DNA of 64,000 nt from NCBI GenBank assembly GCA_009617715.1, contig VTFK01000026.1, positions 744,001 through 808,000 on the forward strand, in the 5' to 3' direction. Below, one piece after another: positions 28,320 through 42,290 of the stretch. The notes under the pieces were generated by a model. It was not told the DNA's origin, did no database searches, and saw only the letters and a program-made list of their open reading frames with translations. The number at the start of each line of letters is the position of its first letter. Positions within the stretch are counted from its first letter, which is position 1. The position numbers and the translations under genes were made by a program. The stretch comes from Plectrocnemia conspersa. Its lineage: Eukaryota > Arthropoda > Insecta > Trichoptera > Polycentropodidae.

Positions 28320-30125
28320 GATAAAAAAAAGTGTAAATAATAAAAATAAATTTAAATATAATATAGTGTGGTTTATAAGTGTAATGATGAAAATAAATGT
28401 GTCAGTGACAGTTGTAAGCAGAAAAAGGTCGCCGAAAAACTTGGTGAGTGCAAATTATATTATTATATATTTTTTATAAATTGTTTATACAAAAATTTAT
28501 AGAACCATTTAAACATGCATATTATCAAATTATAAGTAACTGGTTTATAACCATTGCAACTATTTTTAATTTACACAAAATATTAGGAATGAAAAATACA
28601 TATTTATTCATTCATGATTTTATTCCTCAGAGATTATTTTAAGCGCAATAATATTTTTCTTTCAATTAGTTTACCTAATGACGGCAATAAACTAATACGG
28701 CCATAATTTATCCGAATTATAGATTTTTTTCTGGTTTCTTAATCTGTGAATCTTTGCGGTTTTCCAAATAATGGGGAAATTTTAAAATAACAAAACCCCC
28801 GTAAAAATGTGTGTAAGTTAATGGATGATATTTTTTTGAGTTCTTTGTTTACTGTGTTATCTAATTTATTTACATATATTGTAACGATTTTACTTTTTAA
28901 TTTTGAAATAACATACAGAATTTTAGGTTGAAAAACTTTGTTAATTGATGCATTTCTTTTGATTGGATTTAATTTAGGTTTACCTAGCCAAACAGTTTGA
29001 CCCTTAAATTTATTTCTATTTAAGAAGTAGAACATAAAATATTATTTTTTATATGTAATAAATAATTATGGTTTATACATATCATAAAAAAATTCCCGTG
29101 CCCTAAAAAGGCGATGTCTCATTGCATTGCGTCGCAATGGGATGTAAGACGATTCCTTTTACAAATATTTGAAGTAAAATATAATTTATTTTTTATTTGA
29201 TAGTACGTATAAATAGTATACTATCATCTCTGATTATCATATAGAGGCAAACTTAACGGTATATTAAAATTATATATCAGACTTGCAAGTTTTTATAATA
29301 AGCGAGAAATATTTTTTTTTATAAATTTGTAAATAGTTATAATTTTATTGTAAGAACTGCTAGCATTAAAATTATTAATTGAAAACTATTTAAACAAATA
29401 CTATTTAGAGCTTTCAACAAAGCATACGTATTTTTAAACATCTGGCACGGACCCATACTTTTTATGCAGCAGTGGTAAATTATTTGTACAAATTTTACTT
29501 AAAAAAAAATTAAGATTAAAATTCCTGATTTACCATTTTTTAGAGAAATTCTGGGGAAGAAACTTTTGTTAAAATTGTTTAAAAATGTAGTGAAAGGTAT
29601 AATTTTAATCAAGCATTGGTGTGCATTAAGTGAAAGTAAAAAAGTTTAAATTAAGCAAAATGAGAAAAATATTATGAACCTTTAAACAATGTCGAATAGT
29701 ATTTAGAGTTATAAAATAATATGATATATTGGGCTATAGGATAAGAAAAAAAAAGGAGTTTAAAAGCTGTTTTTAACCTTACCAAAAGTACTAAGTAAAT
29801 TTTATTTAAGGTAATTATGTTAACGTTTAACTAAAATACGTATGGACTTTATATAAAAACATTCTGAGTATTCCAATGAGATTTACTATTTTTTTGTCTG
29901 GCTCATCATACATTTTTAAGTTTCAATCCACCTCAATTCGCATTTTTTTTAATATTGTCACTATTTGTTATGAATAGCAAGTGATCAATGTTAGGATACT
30001 AGGAATAAGTTCTGTTTTTTTTTGTTAAAAAAATTATCACTTGAAACATTGATCAAATTTATTTAAAACCTATTTTTGATAGGTAATATAATACTAGATA
30101 GATGAAGGATAAAATCTTAAATATA
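28320..30125. other. AT-rich non-coding stretch
   Basis: Short frames (28448-28642 +, 28739-29035 -) are AT-driven and unrecognised. It contains the dispersed repeat at 29405-29545. Confidence 0.5.
29405..29545. repeat. Diverged dispersed repeat, related to 44085-44275
   Basis: 'agctttcaacaaagcatacg' then 'tttttaaacatctggcacgg' parallels 'agccttcaagaaatcatgta' then 'ttttcaaacatctggaacaa' near 44096. Both continue to 'ttatgca.c.g'. No frame or terminal structure was identified. Confidence 0.5.
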
Positions 30126-30129
30126 CATT

Positions 30130-30610
30130 TTATATTTATTAGGTAAGGTGTCCGTAATTATTTCGCTCGTACGCCAGTGCCCCAATATACACATTAGGGA
30201 TCGACTGGTTATTTGTGGATTGTAGCCAATTTTCGCATCTCAAATTTCGTATCTCAGGTGCAGTTTACAAAGGTCAGCTGGATGGTCAGCGGCACACGTA
30301 CTCGAAATCTCGATTCTTGTCACGAACGACGCTAAAGCCCTGGACGATTCATTATTTGCCTCTAGCTCGCTCCTGCGAAGAAGGAAATTCAGAGCCAAAG
30401 GTCGGCCGGGGAGGATTCGGAAAATTCCTTCTTTTTTATTCAACCCTCGCCCACCGCCACCCACTGTCCACCCGCTGGCCTTTCGCGCATCAGACGTATA
30501 GCTAAACTTGCCAGATTTGGAAAGCTACGCGGAGTTAACGTGCCCAAAACGACCGTTAAAAGCTTTCGTCTGATACTCGTATAAACGGGAATCACGTAAG
30601 TTCAACGTCA
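30130..30610. promoter_or_regulatory. GC-richer island, possible conserved non-coding element
   Basis: Balanced composition with CpG. Overlapping frames 30215-30505 (+) and 30240-30464 (-) are mutually inconsistent and resemble no known protein. A regulatory role is inferred. Confidence 0.3.
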
Positions 30611-30924
30611 AACAATTAACTGACTGAAATTCTCTATTTTTTAAAATATAATAAATAATTTTATAATTACCACAATATATTTTCAGATATTATATTTCTA
30701 CATTTATCAACTTAAAAACAAAATAAGTATTTCGAAATATCGTTAGAGAGCTATGAAATATTTTCTAGCATCACTTTTTATTGGACTACTTCCAAAATGA
30801 TGTTGAAATTTTGATGTTGATATCTGAAGTTGGATATCATATGTCCGTATTCAATATAAATATGTTCCACAATGGATTTGATGAAAACAAATTTTCTTTT
30901 AAATCACGGCGACTTTGGCGACCA

Positions 30925-31396
30925 TATTTTATAATACAGTTGAGAGTTTTCTTATAGAATGGTGGAATCAGAAAATGAACGAAACTTTAAATGCTACTTT
31001 TATATTCGACCATCCTATATATCGAATAGTTTTAAACTTTACTCACGATTGGATTGTTCGTGTATGCATTGTTGATATAGTGGGATAGACGAGTTAATTA
31101 AAGTGTAAGAGTGCATCCAAAGTTGTAGTGAATTGTTCGTATCGGCGTGTCGTGGATCTTAGAAGTGTCTGTTTGCGACGTCGGCCGCCAATCAGTATCT
31201 GCGAGTCTGCGATAAAGTTCCGAATCTAACCTCACTTCATGAACTTGAATCTTCATTAAAACATGGTTAACCGACGGTGTCGAGAGCTCCCCCAGCTTAC
31301 CCACTTCTGAGTTTTGTCTTAACCTGCTCACTTGCGTCTAACCACAATCTTAACTTTAACAAAGTGCTCCTTATTCCCGACGCCCTCGCTACATTA
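30925..31396 (-). mobile_element. Possible solo LTR or LTR-element remnant
   Basis: On the minus strand the block starts 'tgtagcgagggcgtcggg' at 31396, contains a 77-codon frame (31098-31331) of no recognised family, then a TATA-like 'gaatataaaag' near 31003, and ends near 'tatggtcgccaaagtcgccg'. A TGT start, an internal TATA box and a following TGG fit an LTR with an adjacent primer site, but there is no second copy in the window and no target duplication. It could equally be a GC-richer host island. Confidence 0.22.
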
Positions 31397-32690
31397 TTTA
31401 TAAATCCTGATAATCAATTGTATATTATAATATAAGTTTTTTATTTCAAAGAAACAGTAACGGTAGCATTTTATAATTTCTTTTAGAGTTCGTGGCCTTA
31501 TACGACATGCTAATCAGAGATATGCACATAATATCGAAGTTGATATAATGTTAATTATTAATATGTATTTTGATTATATATGTATGTATATACTCGTCTA
31601 GCCATCTCAACATTTGCCTTTTCATACCAAATTTAATAACATATTTAGTTGTCTTATCCTAAAATAATAATAAGAAAATCACATTTGAACGCAATAGTAT
31701 TAAGGCAGATTTAATTAATATGATTATTTTGAAGTATATTGTACTATAAAAAACAAATATTAATTTATATTATTTTATCGTTTTAAAGTAGTACTTAACT
31801 CAAATTAAAGCACTAAATGTTTTGCAAAAATTAAAAAAATAATTGCAAATATGTACCAGATATTTCAAAATAAAAACTATTTATCTATGAAATATATATA
31901 ATACTTAATACATAATTAAACTGATAGAAAAAGCGACGGTAAAACATTTGTTATTCCAAAATAGGTCATACCTTATTATTTGTGGTAGAGTTTAAAAACT
32001 AATTATAAAAATCTGGGCCCTTTTTTAATCATTAATATTGTTTTATATAGGGGCAAATATATTTTTAAAGTTCTTTAGTTATTAAAAGACATATACTTGG
32101 TATCGATTTATATTGTAAAAAAAATTGGCAAATACCATTTCATATTTATTTTAAAGGTTATCATTATATTTTATAGTTCTAAGTACAGTTTATTTAAGGG
32201 CTAGGATGAGATTTACTTTTTTTCCGGTGCTTGTTTCTAATTTTTTAAAGTGATCCGTTCTGGTATTATTTTTTAGGTCCCGATTTATAATCGAGTTGCG
32301 GAAATACTAAGAAGCATTTTTATATCAAGTGATTATTATTGCAAATAAATATGGTCTTTTTGGTATTCGATTAAGACATATTTTTTATAATACTGGCTTT
32401 TCGAATTTATTTACAACATGACAGACGTCAGGCCAATGCGTTACAACACTAATTGATATGCCTTAGCATATAAATTTTAACATGGCGCATTTCGCTTTCG
32501 CATAAAATTTTCTCATAACTCGCAAAGACATTCAAACTATAAATTCTCACATATTACAAAGCTTATTCGCGTGAAACGCTATATGACGCAGAAAGCTCTT
32601 TGACTGCGCAAGTTTTATTTCACGTACACGTACTATTTTTATTGATTATTTAAATAAATTTGTCGCCTACGTTTAAATATACAGATATAT
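31397..32690. other. AT-rich non-coding stretch
   Basis: No gene, repeat or structure recognised. Confidence 0.5.
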
Positions 32691-33075
32691 GGATAGAGAG
32701 AGAGCTTCTTTTCTCAGTATGCATTTTCAAGACGAGAATATATTGTTTTCGAGGAGGCGCCCACCCACCGGGTAGAGTGTGAGCCTATCAGAGTTCCTAG
32801 CCTCCTGTTCTCAGGACTGTGTGCCTGGTGTTTCAAACAGGCATTACGGCTGTAGAAAAAGAAGCGCGAAAGCACCACTATCGGACCAACGTGGCGGGGT
32901 GTGATTTATTCGAAATGAAAATCTTCCCTCTTTTATCGTATGCTAATGCGCACAATTTTCAATACAATTTAGCTTTGGCGTACGTAAAGAATTTGAATAA
33001 TTCTATACGAACGAATAATATATTAAACCGTTTTATATTCATAGTCAAACTGTCGTCAAGACTTATTTAATCGCA
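32691..33075. promoter_or_regulatory. GC-richer island
   Basis: A patch of balanced composition, including a short GA run at 32696-32704. An 83-codon plus-strand frame (32819-33070) has no recognisable domain and degrades into AT-rich sequence. Confidence 0.2.
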
Positions 33076-36000
33076 TTAATAAAAAAAACACACCACTGCT
33101 CTAAAATAAATATTGAACTTCACGCGTCTGGTATCTGGGATGTTTTATTAATGTGTTTTACAAGTACTGAATTTAAAATCAAAATTCTAGTATGAACCCT
33201 ATTCGATAGAATAACTTTGATGACTGTACATTAGAAAATGTAATTATATAAAGTAGCGAAGATTTAGTTCAAGACAAATAAACTTCAAGTAAGATATATA
33301 CTCCATTTAACAAGGTCATAAACGTTCGTAATAGGTCAGTTTAAGTAATTAGTAAATTGGTCTGTTCAAATTGACTTAGCAATGCAATGAATATTAATCG
33401 TTTTATTTTATTTGCAGTAAACTTAAGTGAAAATAAAAAAAAAATACTTAATTAATACATAAATATTTTCTTGAATTTTTTTTTATAATATCTAGGCATT
33501 TTGCTTTGACTCTCATGTGGTCAGTAAGGCATAAAACATGTTAGGGGTGGGTTGTCATGCGAAGTACAAGGCAATACAATAATGAATCATAGATTCTTAG
33601 CATAGTAAAATATATGTATGAGATCTATATTATGCAGTTTTAGTACGATAAAATATTGATTATTATTAGGAAGGTTACCCTGATTTGCTTATAAATTAAT
33701 TTGTAATTTACAAGGTATTAAGGGCATCACTAACTTCACTTATGATCTTTCTAACCTGTGCGTTGCGATCAAATTCATATTTAATAAAAGAAATTCAAAT
33801 CATTAGAGAATTGTTTTAAATTATTATATATTATTTATATATGTATATACACATATACATATAATACTTTTCAGTATTTTTCTTATAAATATAATTTTAT
33901 TTTTAATAAAATAAAATATCATGATTATACATATATTTTTAAGAAGCTCGTGGGTATATATGTGAGAACCCAATTTTACTGCGATTAAAACTTAGTATTA
34001 ATATTTTGACAGTATTGGATCACAAATGAGAAAAATATTTCTTGAATTTCTGATCATGATAGATCCATAGATTAAGATATGTAAAACACTAAAATTCAGC
34101 TGCGATGAAATTCAGATTTAAAAATTTATTATATGTACATGAAAAATATATGTATATATACATATTTTTCTATAACACCCTAATAGTTAAATTTAAAAAC
34201 TAAAACTAAATATTAATCGATGTGTTGTTGCACGTTATCGTGGTTCGGAATAAGACCTTTTTGATTTATAGACTAGATTTTTTCAATTTCTTAACAATTT
34301 CTAATCAATTGTTCCAATAGAATTCCAAATTATGTAGTTGATTACACCGAGCGCAAACCAACAAAAAGTCACCAAAAAACAATATTTTTTTCTTATTTTG
34401 GTTACACGAAATGCTATGGTACGTGATTTTTGCCAAACCATTGTTCGGACTACCTTTTGTTTTCGGTAATAATAGTAGCTTCATCATTCATTTGATTGAT
34501 TTGCTCGTTTATGTTGCGTAAAAGTTTTGCAATAGCGATTTAATTTGGTTCTCATTTAGTTCGTGCGGCACCTCTTTATCAAGCCTTTTAGATTGTTTAG
34601 CCTTTTTAAGTGGTTCAAAATGATTTGATTACTAACTTTGCTCTAGAATTGTTTTGCGTGGTTTTGATTCAATTAACGCCTTTAGTTGATAGTTCTTTAT
34701 TCATCCTAATACTCCAAGCCCCAGCACTATTATTAAATCGTAGAATTTTTAAATAACCAGAATTTATATTTTTTTCATCTTCAATTAAGAAATTATCATT
34801 AAAATATTGCATGATATGACATTTTAAATAATGAAAATAAAAATAATTATTACCACACTATTTTTTTGCAATTGAATATTTTTTTGAGACATTTTACGTA
34901 TCAGTATATTAGTTGTAATTGTCTTAATTCAATGAAGTAATTGATACAAGAAATACCGTCTTGCAAAAAAGTAATTGTAAAAGATATAGTAAATACTTAT
35001 ATACAAAAGAGAAAGCAATTACGCATATAAGTTGTTTAAATATATAATGGCAATGAAGTGCGACAATTTCTAAATAATCCAAACATTGCGTAATTGCACT
35101 TAATACATTTTTTACAAAAAGAGTGACATTTAGTGCTTGTAAAATTTGATTAAAAATAAATACAGTTTTTATGTATTTGCGAAACACGATTTCGTTTAAT
35201 ATTGACCTGAAAATCATGTCTGTGAGATCGGAATTTTATATTTTCTATCGATCATTACAGATTGGGTTTCTTACAGCTCATAAAGTATATCTTATATGTA
35301 TTTAAAAAAACATTAGTCGTAGAACTAGAACAGCTTCACCTGAGATTCAATGTGGTGGAAGATTTTAGTGTATTGTGATTTGTAAGCACAACTGTTATGC
35401 ACCATCCTAATATATTCACGATTCGGATTTAATTCGTAAAAAATCGATAGACGAAAGTTTAGGGGTTAGCTCAAGTCCATTCTATCTTCTTGCAATAAAA
35501 GAATCCAAAATTCTACGTGGCCTTAAATGGACATTGCGTCACCTTTTAACTTAAAAAATAGATTCATTAAGAATGAGTTTTGTCTAGCAAATAATAAATA
35601 ATACACAATTGCTTTTGTGGAAAAATAATAATGATAGTTTATAACATTTATTAAATTGTCAGGCATAATAACAAATCGAAAAATTGTTTACGCTAATATA
35701 TAAGCTAGTGACCTTCACTTCATCGCCCACTAGAAGCCATAATGTAGAGCTTATAATTAATCGCAAGATTGCCGTATCATTGAGCTAGCGTTTTAAAAAT
35801 TAATTAGGAAATATAAGTTGTTATATATTTAAATGTTTATTATATAAACATGTACATAATAAAATATTGTATTATGATTATACTTGTAGTACATAAGATA
35901 AATAATTTATTAAATACCATTATTTCATATAAAAAGCATTATTATAAAACTCACCCTAATTAATCAGCTGTTTGAAAGCTCTATTTTATTAATAATGTAT

Positions 36001-36465
36001 TGTCCAAGGACACGACGGTAACAAATAATCATTATTCTACGAATCTGTGCTATGGATAAATATGTTATAAAGAAAAAAAATATAACGGTTTAAAATTAGT
36101 GGTATTTCACAAATTTAATTTAAAACTTAAATATCAGAATATATATTAATCAACATAATATCAATATAAAATACCCAAAACATGTTAGTATAATGAACTT
36201 CCTGAGAAACACATATATTTGAATGCCGAGGATTACTATGACACCTGTAGGTCCTGAATACATAGTTTTGCATATATGCACGTTAGGTTTTCTATAGGTA
36301 AATCCATTGTAATACTTCAAAGACTTATAAATAATAAAATATTACAAGTTATTAGACAGAAAAAAAGTATAAAACCAAAACCCAGAATACATTTTGAGGC
36401 ATCTATAGAGCAATATAATTTTGGATCGATTTTTTAATGCCAGAAATTGCTCTATCAGACGCACG
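33076..36465. other. AT-rich non-coding stretch
   Basis: No gene recognised. A near-palindrome, 'gaaaaatatatgtata' with 'tacatatttttc', lies at 34140-34170. The 97-codon minus frame 34924-35217 is low-complexity hydrophobic and not credible. Confidence 0.5.
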
Positions 36466-36965
36466 TTTCAAAATAGCAATGGCAAACCAGCGGCTCTCAG
36501 GCTATCTCCCAGATAAACGGTAATCACGTCCCATGTTTATAAATTGCAAAATTTTTCGTCGTGACCTCGACCGCAGAGCAAATCGCAGGACCGACTTCTT
36601 GCCCCGAATTTGTCTGAGGAGAAAATCTCGTGACGTCACAAAGCAAGAGGAAGTCTAATTTGTGCCAACCCCCAGCAATATCCTGGCTCCGCCCCTGTCG
36701 TAGTGCCGGGATCCGCGGTTTAACGCCGAGTGCCCGTGTTATAAGCATAATTCCGGGATTGAACACGGAGTTTTACGCGTTTGCGGATACGGTTGCGTAT
36801 AAATTCAGCGGATAAACTTGTTGTCATTGCTCCTAATAAGCCGAAACCGCAGAATATTTTATGTCCAAATTTACCCCATAAACGAGCGTATTCTTCCATT
36901 TTTTCTTCGCTTTGAATGGCTCGACTCGCTCCACTATCTCGGCGAAAAAAGGAAATTTTTACATA
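36466..36965. promoter_or_regulatory. GC-richer island with CRE-type motif; possible transposon end inside
   Basis: Balanced composition with CpG. A palindromic 'gtgacgtcac' (CRE/ATF-type site) lies near 36630. On the minus strand 'caggggcggagccagg' near 36682-36697 resembles ends of some DNA transposons, and translates to 'QGRSQDIAGG', a peptide string often seen in transposon-derived spurious proteins. No matching opposite end was found. Confidence 0.3.
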
Positions 36966-38745
36966 TAAAGAATGTCGAACGACAACTTTTTAAGACTTTT
37001 CCGCTTATACCACAGTATATTTATGTACTCGTATATTCGTTTGCCAATATAACCAAATCGTTCGGGAGCAAAATATATTGTTTTATACAGAATAAATATT
37101 CAAATATAGCATAATAAATAATGTAAATATTTAATATAATGTTATAGAATGGATTGAAACACCAGACACGATTTAACTGCAGTAAAATACTGAAGTTCAA
37201 TTCGTATTCTTGCAGATATTTGAATGAATGGGCTTGTTCAAGGATAGGAAAGTATACAGAGGGGATATCGATTGGCCAAAAGGCACACAAATGTAAAGCC
37301 TCATAGCAAATGGCATACGAGAGGATCAAACACAAAGACAAAGTCTACTTTACTCTTTTATGCATGCATATATGCTTATAAGTCATATAATGTATGAAAT
37401 GGCACTCTAATACTAAAAAGTATAAAGCGTAAAAAATTAATAATATTCACTAGTATATTCTCATAGAACCTTTGTCTAGTACTTTGTTTTTGCTTATGGT
37501 TTTATTCGCTAGATTTTATAATTACCTAAAACAGTCGTACACTAGAGTATATACGAGGTTATATAAATACTTGATTGCAAAATTGCCCACATTTTATTTG
37601 GTGCTTAGTGTATTCATTGCGTAAAAATGAATCATTTTAATCATTTTAAAATTAACGGCCGTAGGATAATAATAAAATATTCAGATAGGCAAAAATAAGA
37701 TAATACTCTTATTACAGTAATAATTATTTCCTAACTGGAGTAGTTTTTTTCGAATGTAATGTTTTTGCCTTTATTGATAGAATATGCATAATAGAACCCT
37801 ATTTATTGATAGAAAATGTAAGCATTTTCATATTATTTTATTATAGTATTTATTCAAACATACTGTTTTTAGATGCATCTAATGTGCATAGGAAGAATAT
37901 TGAGGAAATATTTTTAAGCATTCATACTTTTCTTTGAAACGTTTCTTTATTTATTTATCGAAATAGTTATTATTGATCTCGATGTTTTCCTGAGGAAAAG
38001 AACAGTTATTAATATTTTTTTATTCTGTTTCTATAGTTACCGACTACTTTCTTAAGAATAATATAATATACTATTTTCTAAACTCTAAGAAAAATCCAAG
38101 TTACTTTAAAAGAGTAATAATTAATAAATAAAGATTTGTTGAAAACTAAAGAATATTGTAAAATTGAACCAAACAATGTATAATTTAAATGTTTTATTAA
38201 ATACATTTGTACGGTAATTAGTAAAAGAAAAAAAATTGTATTTGGTAATACCAATAGTAGTAACACCAATTTTGCCATCGAACAAAAAATTTAACCCAGT
38301 ACTTATCTTATCATATAAAAATCAAAAACTTGTGTTATTTGCTCTATATTATACATACTATAAAAAAACACATGTGTCTGTCTGTCACAAGAACTTTTCC
38401 CATTTTCCCAAAAGGTAGACAGTAGCGACGTGACATTTGTACATTTTTATTACGTGCTAATGCAATACGTGTAGACAATTTATTGAATATTGCTAATTAT
38501 TAAAGTATATTTGTAATAACAAGATAAATAAAATCAACTATAACAATTAAAAGATAAGTTTGAATCAATCTTATGTAGAGCTAATAAGCAATAAAACATA
38601 GTTGTAATCTATCAAGTATTTATTTGCGTATTAAAATATATATGCTTCACATTATGTACATATATTATGATATGAAAAACATTGATAGCAAACTCGCCAA
38701 TCGATTCCACTATTTTTCTTAATATTGGACTAGATATTTTAAAGC
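36966..38745. other. AT-rich non-coding stretch
   Basis: Short frames only (e.g. 37021-37341 -, 38078-38278 -). Nothing recognised. Confidence 0.5.
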
Positions 38746-39250
38746 TATAATGATCCGGTAGCACGGAACACCGTCGGCGGATTAAATTTAACTAAACGCG
38801 CTCAGAGGATAACCGTCCGCCGCTGGGGAAAACAAAAGCTTTTAACAAATTAACTGATCGCGCGGCCCCACTCTTCGCAATCTTCAAATCGCTTTGTATC
38901 AATTTGAGTTCAGCAACTAAATTGCTTGTTTAAAACCAACACAGGTCGTGTAGTTAAGTCTCGATGTATGTATAAAGTATATAGATTCGTTATAAAAGTT
39001 TCGCGCTCATTACGCAGCGGGCTTGCCGATTAACTTCTATTGATTTAGAACGAAAATAGTCTCTCGATGAAGAACAATAGTTTTATTTTTGCAAATTTAC
39101 ACATAAAACGCTCGACGAGTAATGTATATATGTAGTACATTTTTTTGGTAGTTTTATAAAACAGACATGGTGGCGCCGGCCGGCGGGATTCAGTGCGCGA
39201 AACGAGAGTAAAATACGAGCCGAAGGGGTTGGGGCATATTGCCAAATGCG
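38746..39250. promoter_or_regulatory. GC-richer island pair
   Basis: Blocks at about 38750-38900 and 39165-39240 are GC-rich and CpG-containing, with AT-rich sequence between. No coding signal. Possible regulatory elements. Confidence 0.27.
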
Positions 39251-42200
39251 TTTCTAAGAAAAACTTAACAAATTAAAAATCTACTTTCTATTTGTATAAA
39301 CTATAAAGTAACAGAATTATTTCGCTTATAGAGTATAATCTAGAGTAGCGCTACGTCATCTCGCGTATTTAACGACTCATTTAACTAATGAAAACACAAA
39401 AAAGAATACAATTTTATTAAATTTATTCTGAATTATATCAAAAGTAATTGTCGGCTCTAAATAAATATAAGTAATCATGTTATAGCATAAAATATATGTG
39501 ACGGTTACTATATCCATGAAAGATGCATGCAAGAGTATGAAAAATGTATTCGACGTGAGTGGATTTTTTCAGGTCAAATTTTACGATTTTCATAATGGAT
39601 CGCCACGTTTCTGTCAAATCGCCAGTTTTTTTACGAGGCAGGAAAAAAATACAGTTTTTTACGGAAATCGTCTAATAAATCAGTTTAAGTGTAAATCCAC
39701 TAATTTAACAAACTTTTCAAAATTCATAAGTATTTAGTAATAGTTTAATGGTACGTTAAAATATTATCATTTTTTCAAATAAGTCAACGACCATAATTTA
39801 TATTTATTACTTTATATATTAGCATTTAATATGACGGTTGTATATTTTTTTAATATTTTTAAAATAATCACATACATTTGGCGCTTTAAATATAAAAACA
39901 GACATTAGCTTAAAATTTAATTAAAATTCATTTTATATAATAATTTTTACAATAATACTATTTTATTGTAACTTTACTTACTTACTGATACATATCACTT
40001 TAGTATTTAATTAAAACAGGGTTTAGTTTTCGCTTTCAGAAACGAACAACGTTTGACGCTTTTCTATAATCACACAGTATTCGATCTTCCAAGTATTCTA
40101 CTAAAGCTCATTTTTTTATTTTGGTAAAACATATCTTCAACAATCTTCCATTCTAACAACACATCATATTAATTTACTCCTTTAAGCTCTGAATATATAT
40201 AAAGGTGCATTTCAATGCATAATTATTCTTTTTGTTTGCATCTTGATTTTTTTTTACATAAAGCGTTTTTATTATTATCGTCTTATAGCGCACCATATTA
40301 CACGAATAAATTTTCTACATCATATACATGAATTACTTATACACTAGTATTGTACTCGTTATAAAATTAACAGAGAGTACATAAAAGTAGTATATTTAAT
40401 AGATTCTGTATATAATCTACCATTATTCCAAATATTGACGATTTATAAAGACCGTTTATTATTTTATACACTGTACTGTATGTTCACATACTATGAGCCA
40501 ACGTTAAAATTGCTTATTTGTTAAACTGCTGTAATTCTTGTGTCAGGTCCGAAGAAGACCAGATATCGGTCGTGTTTTATATGTATGCACCTCTTGACCT
40601 ATTAGTCGATCCTATTTGTTTGAGACCATTCGAAAAAAACAATTAAATATGTGTTTTTTAATGGTTTCTCAGCCTTTCTAAGGTTCCGGTTCTATGATAT
40701 ACACCAAGCTTTGCTAATAAGTCGATCTAGAAAAAATCGGTTGATCGCCAAACAATGTTTTGACATGTTCACAATCAGTTTTGTAGTCAAAGAAGTGTGA
40801 ATTTAAAGCCAAATAAGTGCCGGAAAAGCTATAAATAAGCACATATGAAAATAAATGTAGATGTCGCTATCAGAAAATGGAGTTGAAATAATAGGTATTG
40901 GAACTCAGAGCGTCTTTGTGGCGTGTCAAGTTATATTATTTTGGCTACGAGTTAAGATATATTTTCGTGATGCTCTATGTACGATCCAAAGATGTTTCTC
41001 GTGTCAATGCAGTTTTCTAGCTCGTCTCTGTTTGTCTCTTTGACTGATTTCACATAAAAATTAAGTTTGTTCAATTTTAATTTACAAGGTAAAAATAGCA
41101 CCACCCGAGATTTACCTACTGTCATTTTTGCGTTTAAAAGACAGTTTTAGTAATGATCAAATATCTCAGGGATAAACGTTTTGATAGATTTGTGAACATT
41201 AGGGACTATTTAAAATAAATACTTGCCATCAATTTAACGCAAAATATTACATGTCCAAATATATAATGGAACGTCCTATGAGATTTTAAAAAAGATTTAA
41301 TAATCTTAGAAAAATGGAAATTAAGAATATCAATTTATTATCAATCTATCAAAGGATGGCGTGAATATTTATTCAGATGCAAATAAATTTGTAAAGCTAT
41401 TTAATTTTAATAATATAGCGCTTTAAATAAAATTAATACTTTGAAATGAGATATTTCTTTGAAAGCTAGGTCTTTGAGGAAATATTTTTGCAAATATACA
41501 CAAATTTAAGAAATGCTGTGAATATTTAAATTCGTATTTTAGATCTACGTACTTATGTATGTGAATCAGAATTTTTGTATCTTAAAAAGATGAAACTTAA
41601 AAATTGGGTGAGTATGACGAATGGTTACATGGAAGATTCTTTAACATTAACGTTAACCAATTTTTCTCTTGATTTTCTTACTTTGTCGGAAGAAATGAAA
41701 TCTCAATTTTTCCATCTAATATGTATTGCTTATGTATATTTCATTTGTACTATAACGTGATAAATGTAGTAAAAATATTAAAATAGTGTTTAATTTATCT
41801 ATTTCAAGAAAAAACTATTTAAATCCTAAAAGTCGATCGCAATGTCAGAAAAAATAAAGTCGACCGCAATCTTGAATAAGTTAGCCTTCCCTGATATACA
41901 CTGTATATCATATAAGTATATTATAGAGCATACATAGGCTCTCTGCATATAACCTTTATTTTTTTAAATAATTTATAAATATACATATATTATAATATAT
42001 CATTTTGACAGTCAGCTATGGAAAGAAGAACACAATTTCGTGTTTCTAAATTTGTCGCGCTTGATGGTGCATTATTATATCTAATATCATCAAGTGTTGA
42101 ATGATATTATGCGCTATATAATAATGAAAAAATACATATTCAATGGCTCATGTTTTTTAATTCAATTTATAAGCAAATAAATGTGACGTGTTATTGATTC

Positions 42201-42290
42201 AAGGCGTCACGTTATTTTTTTTATACTAAAATAACAATGAAGATTACTTTTTTTAAATGTCAATTATTTATTTTCTGACAAGCTGCATCA
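39251..42290. other. AT-rich non-coding stretch
   Basis: Frames at 39498-39737 (79 codons), 40861-41043 and 41575-41760 have no recognisable domains and no supporting splice or codon signal. No repeats identified. Confidence 0.45.

Noticed and set aside
28384..28443. Possible exon 'ATGATG...' ending at 'cttg|gtgagtg'
   Set aside because: A donor-like site exists, but the sequence directly follows the dead piggyBac and lacks any other gene signal.
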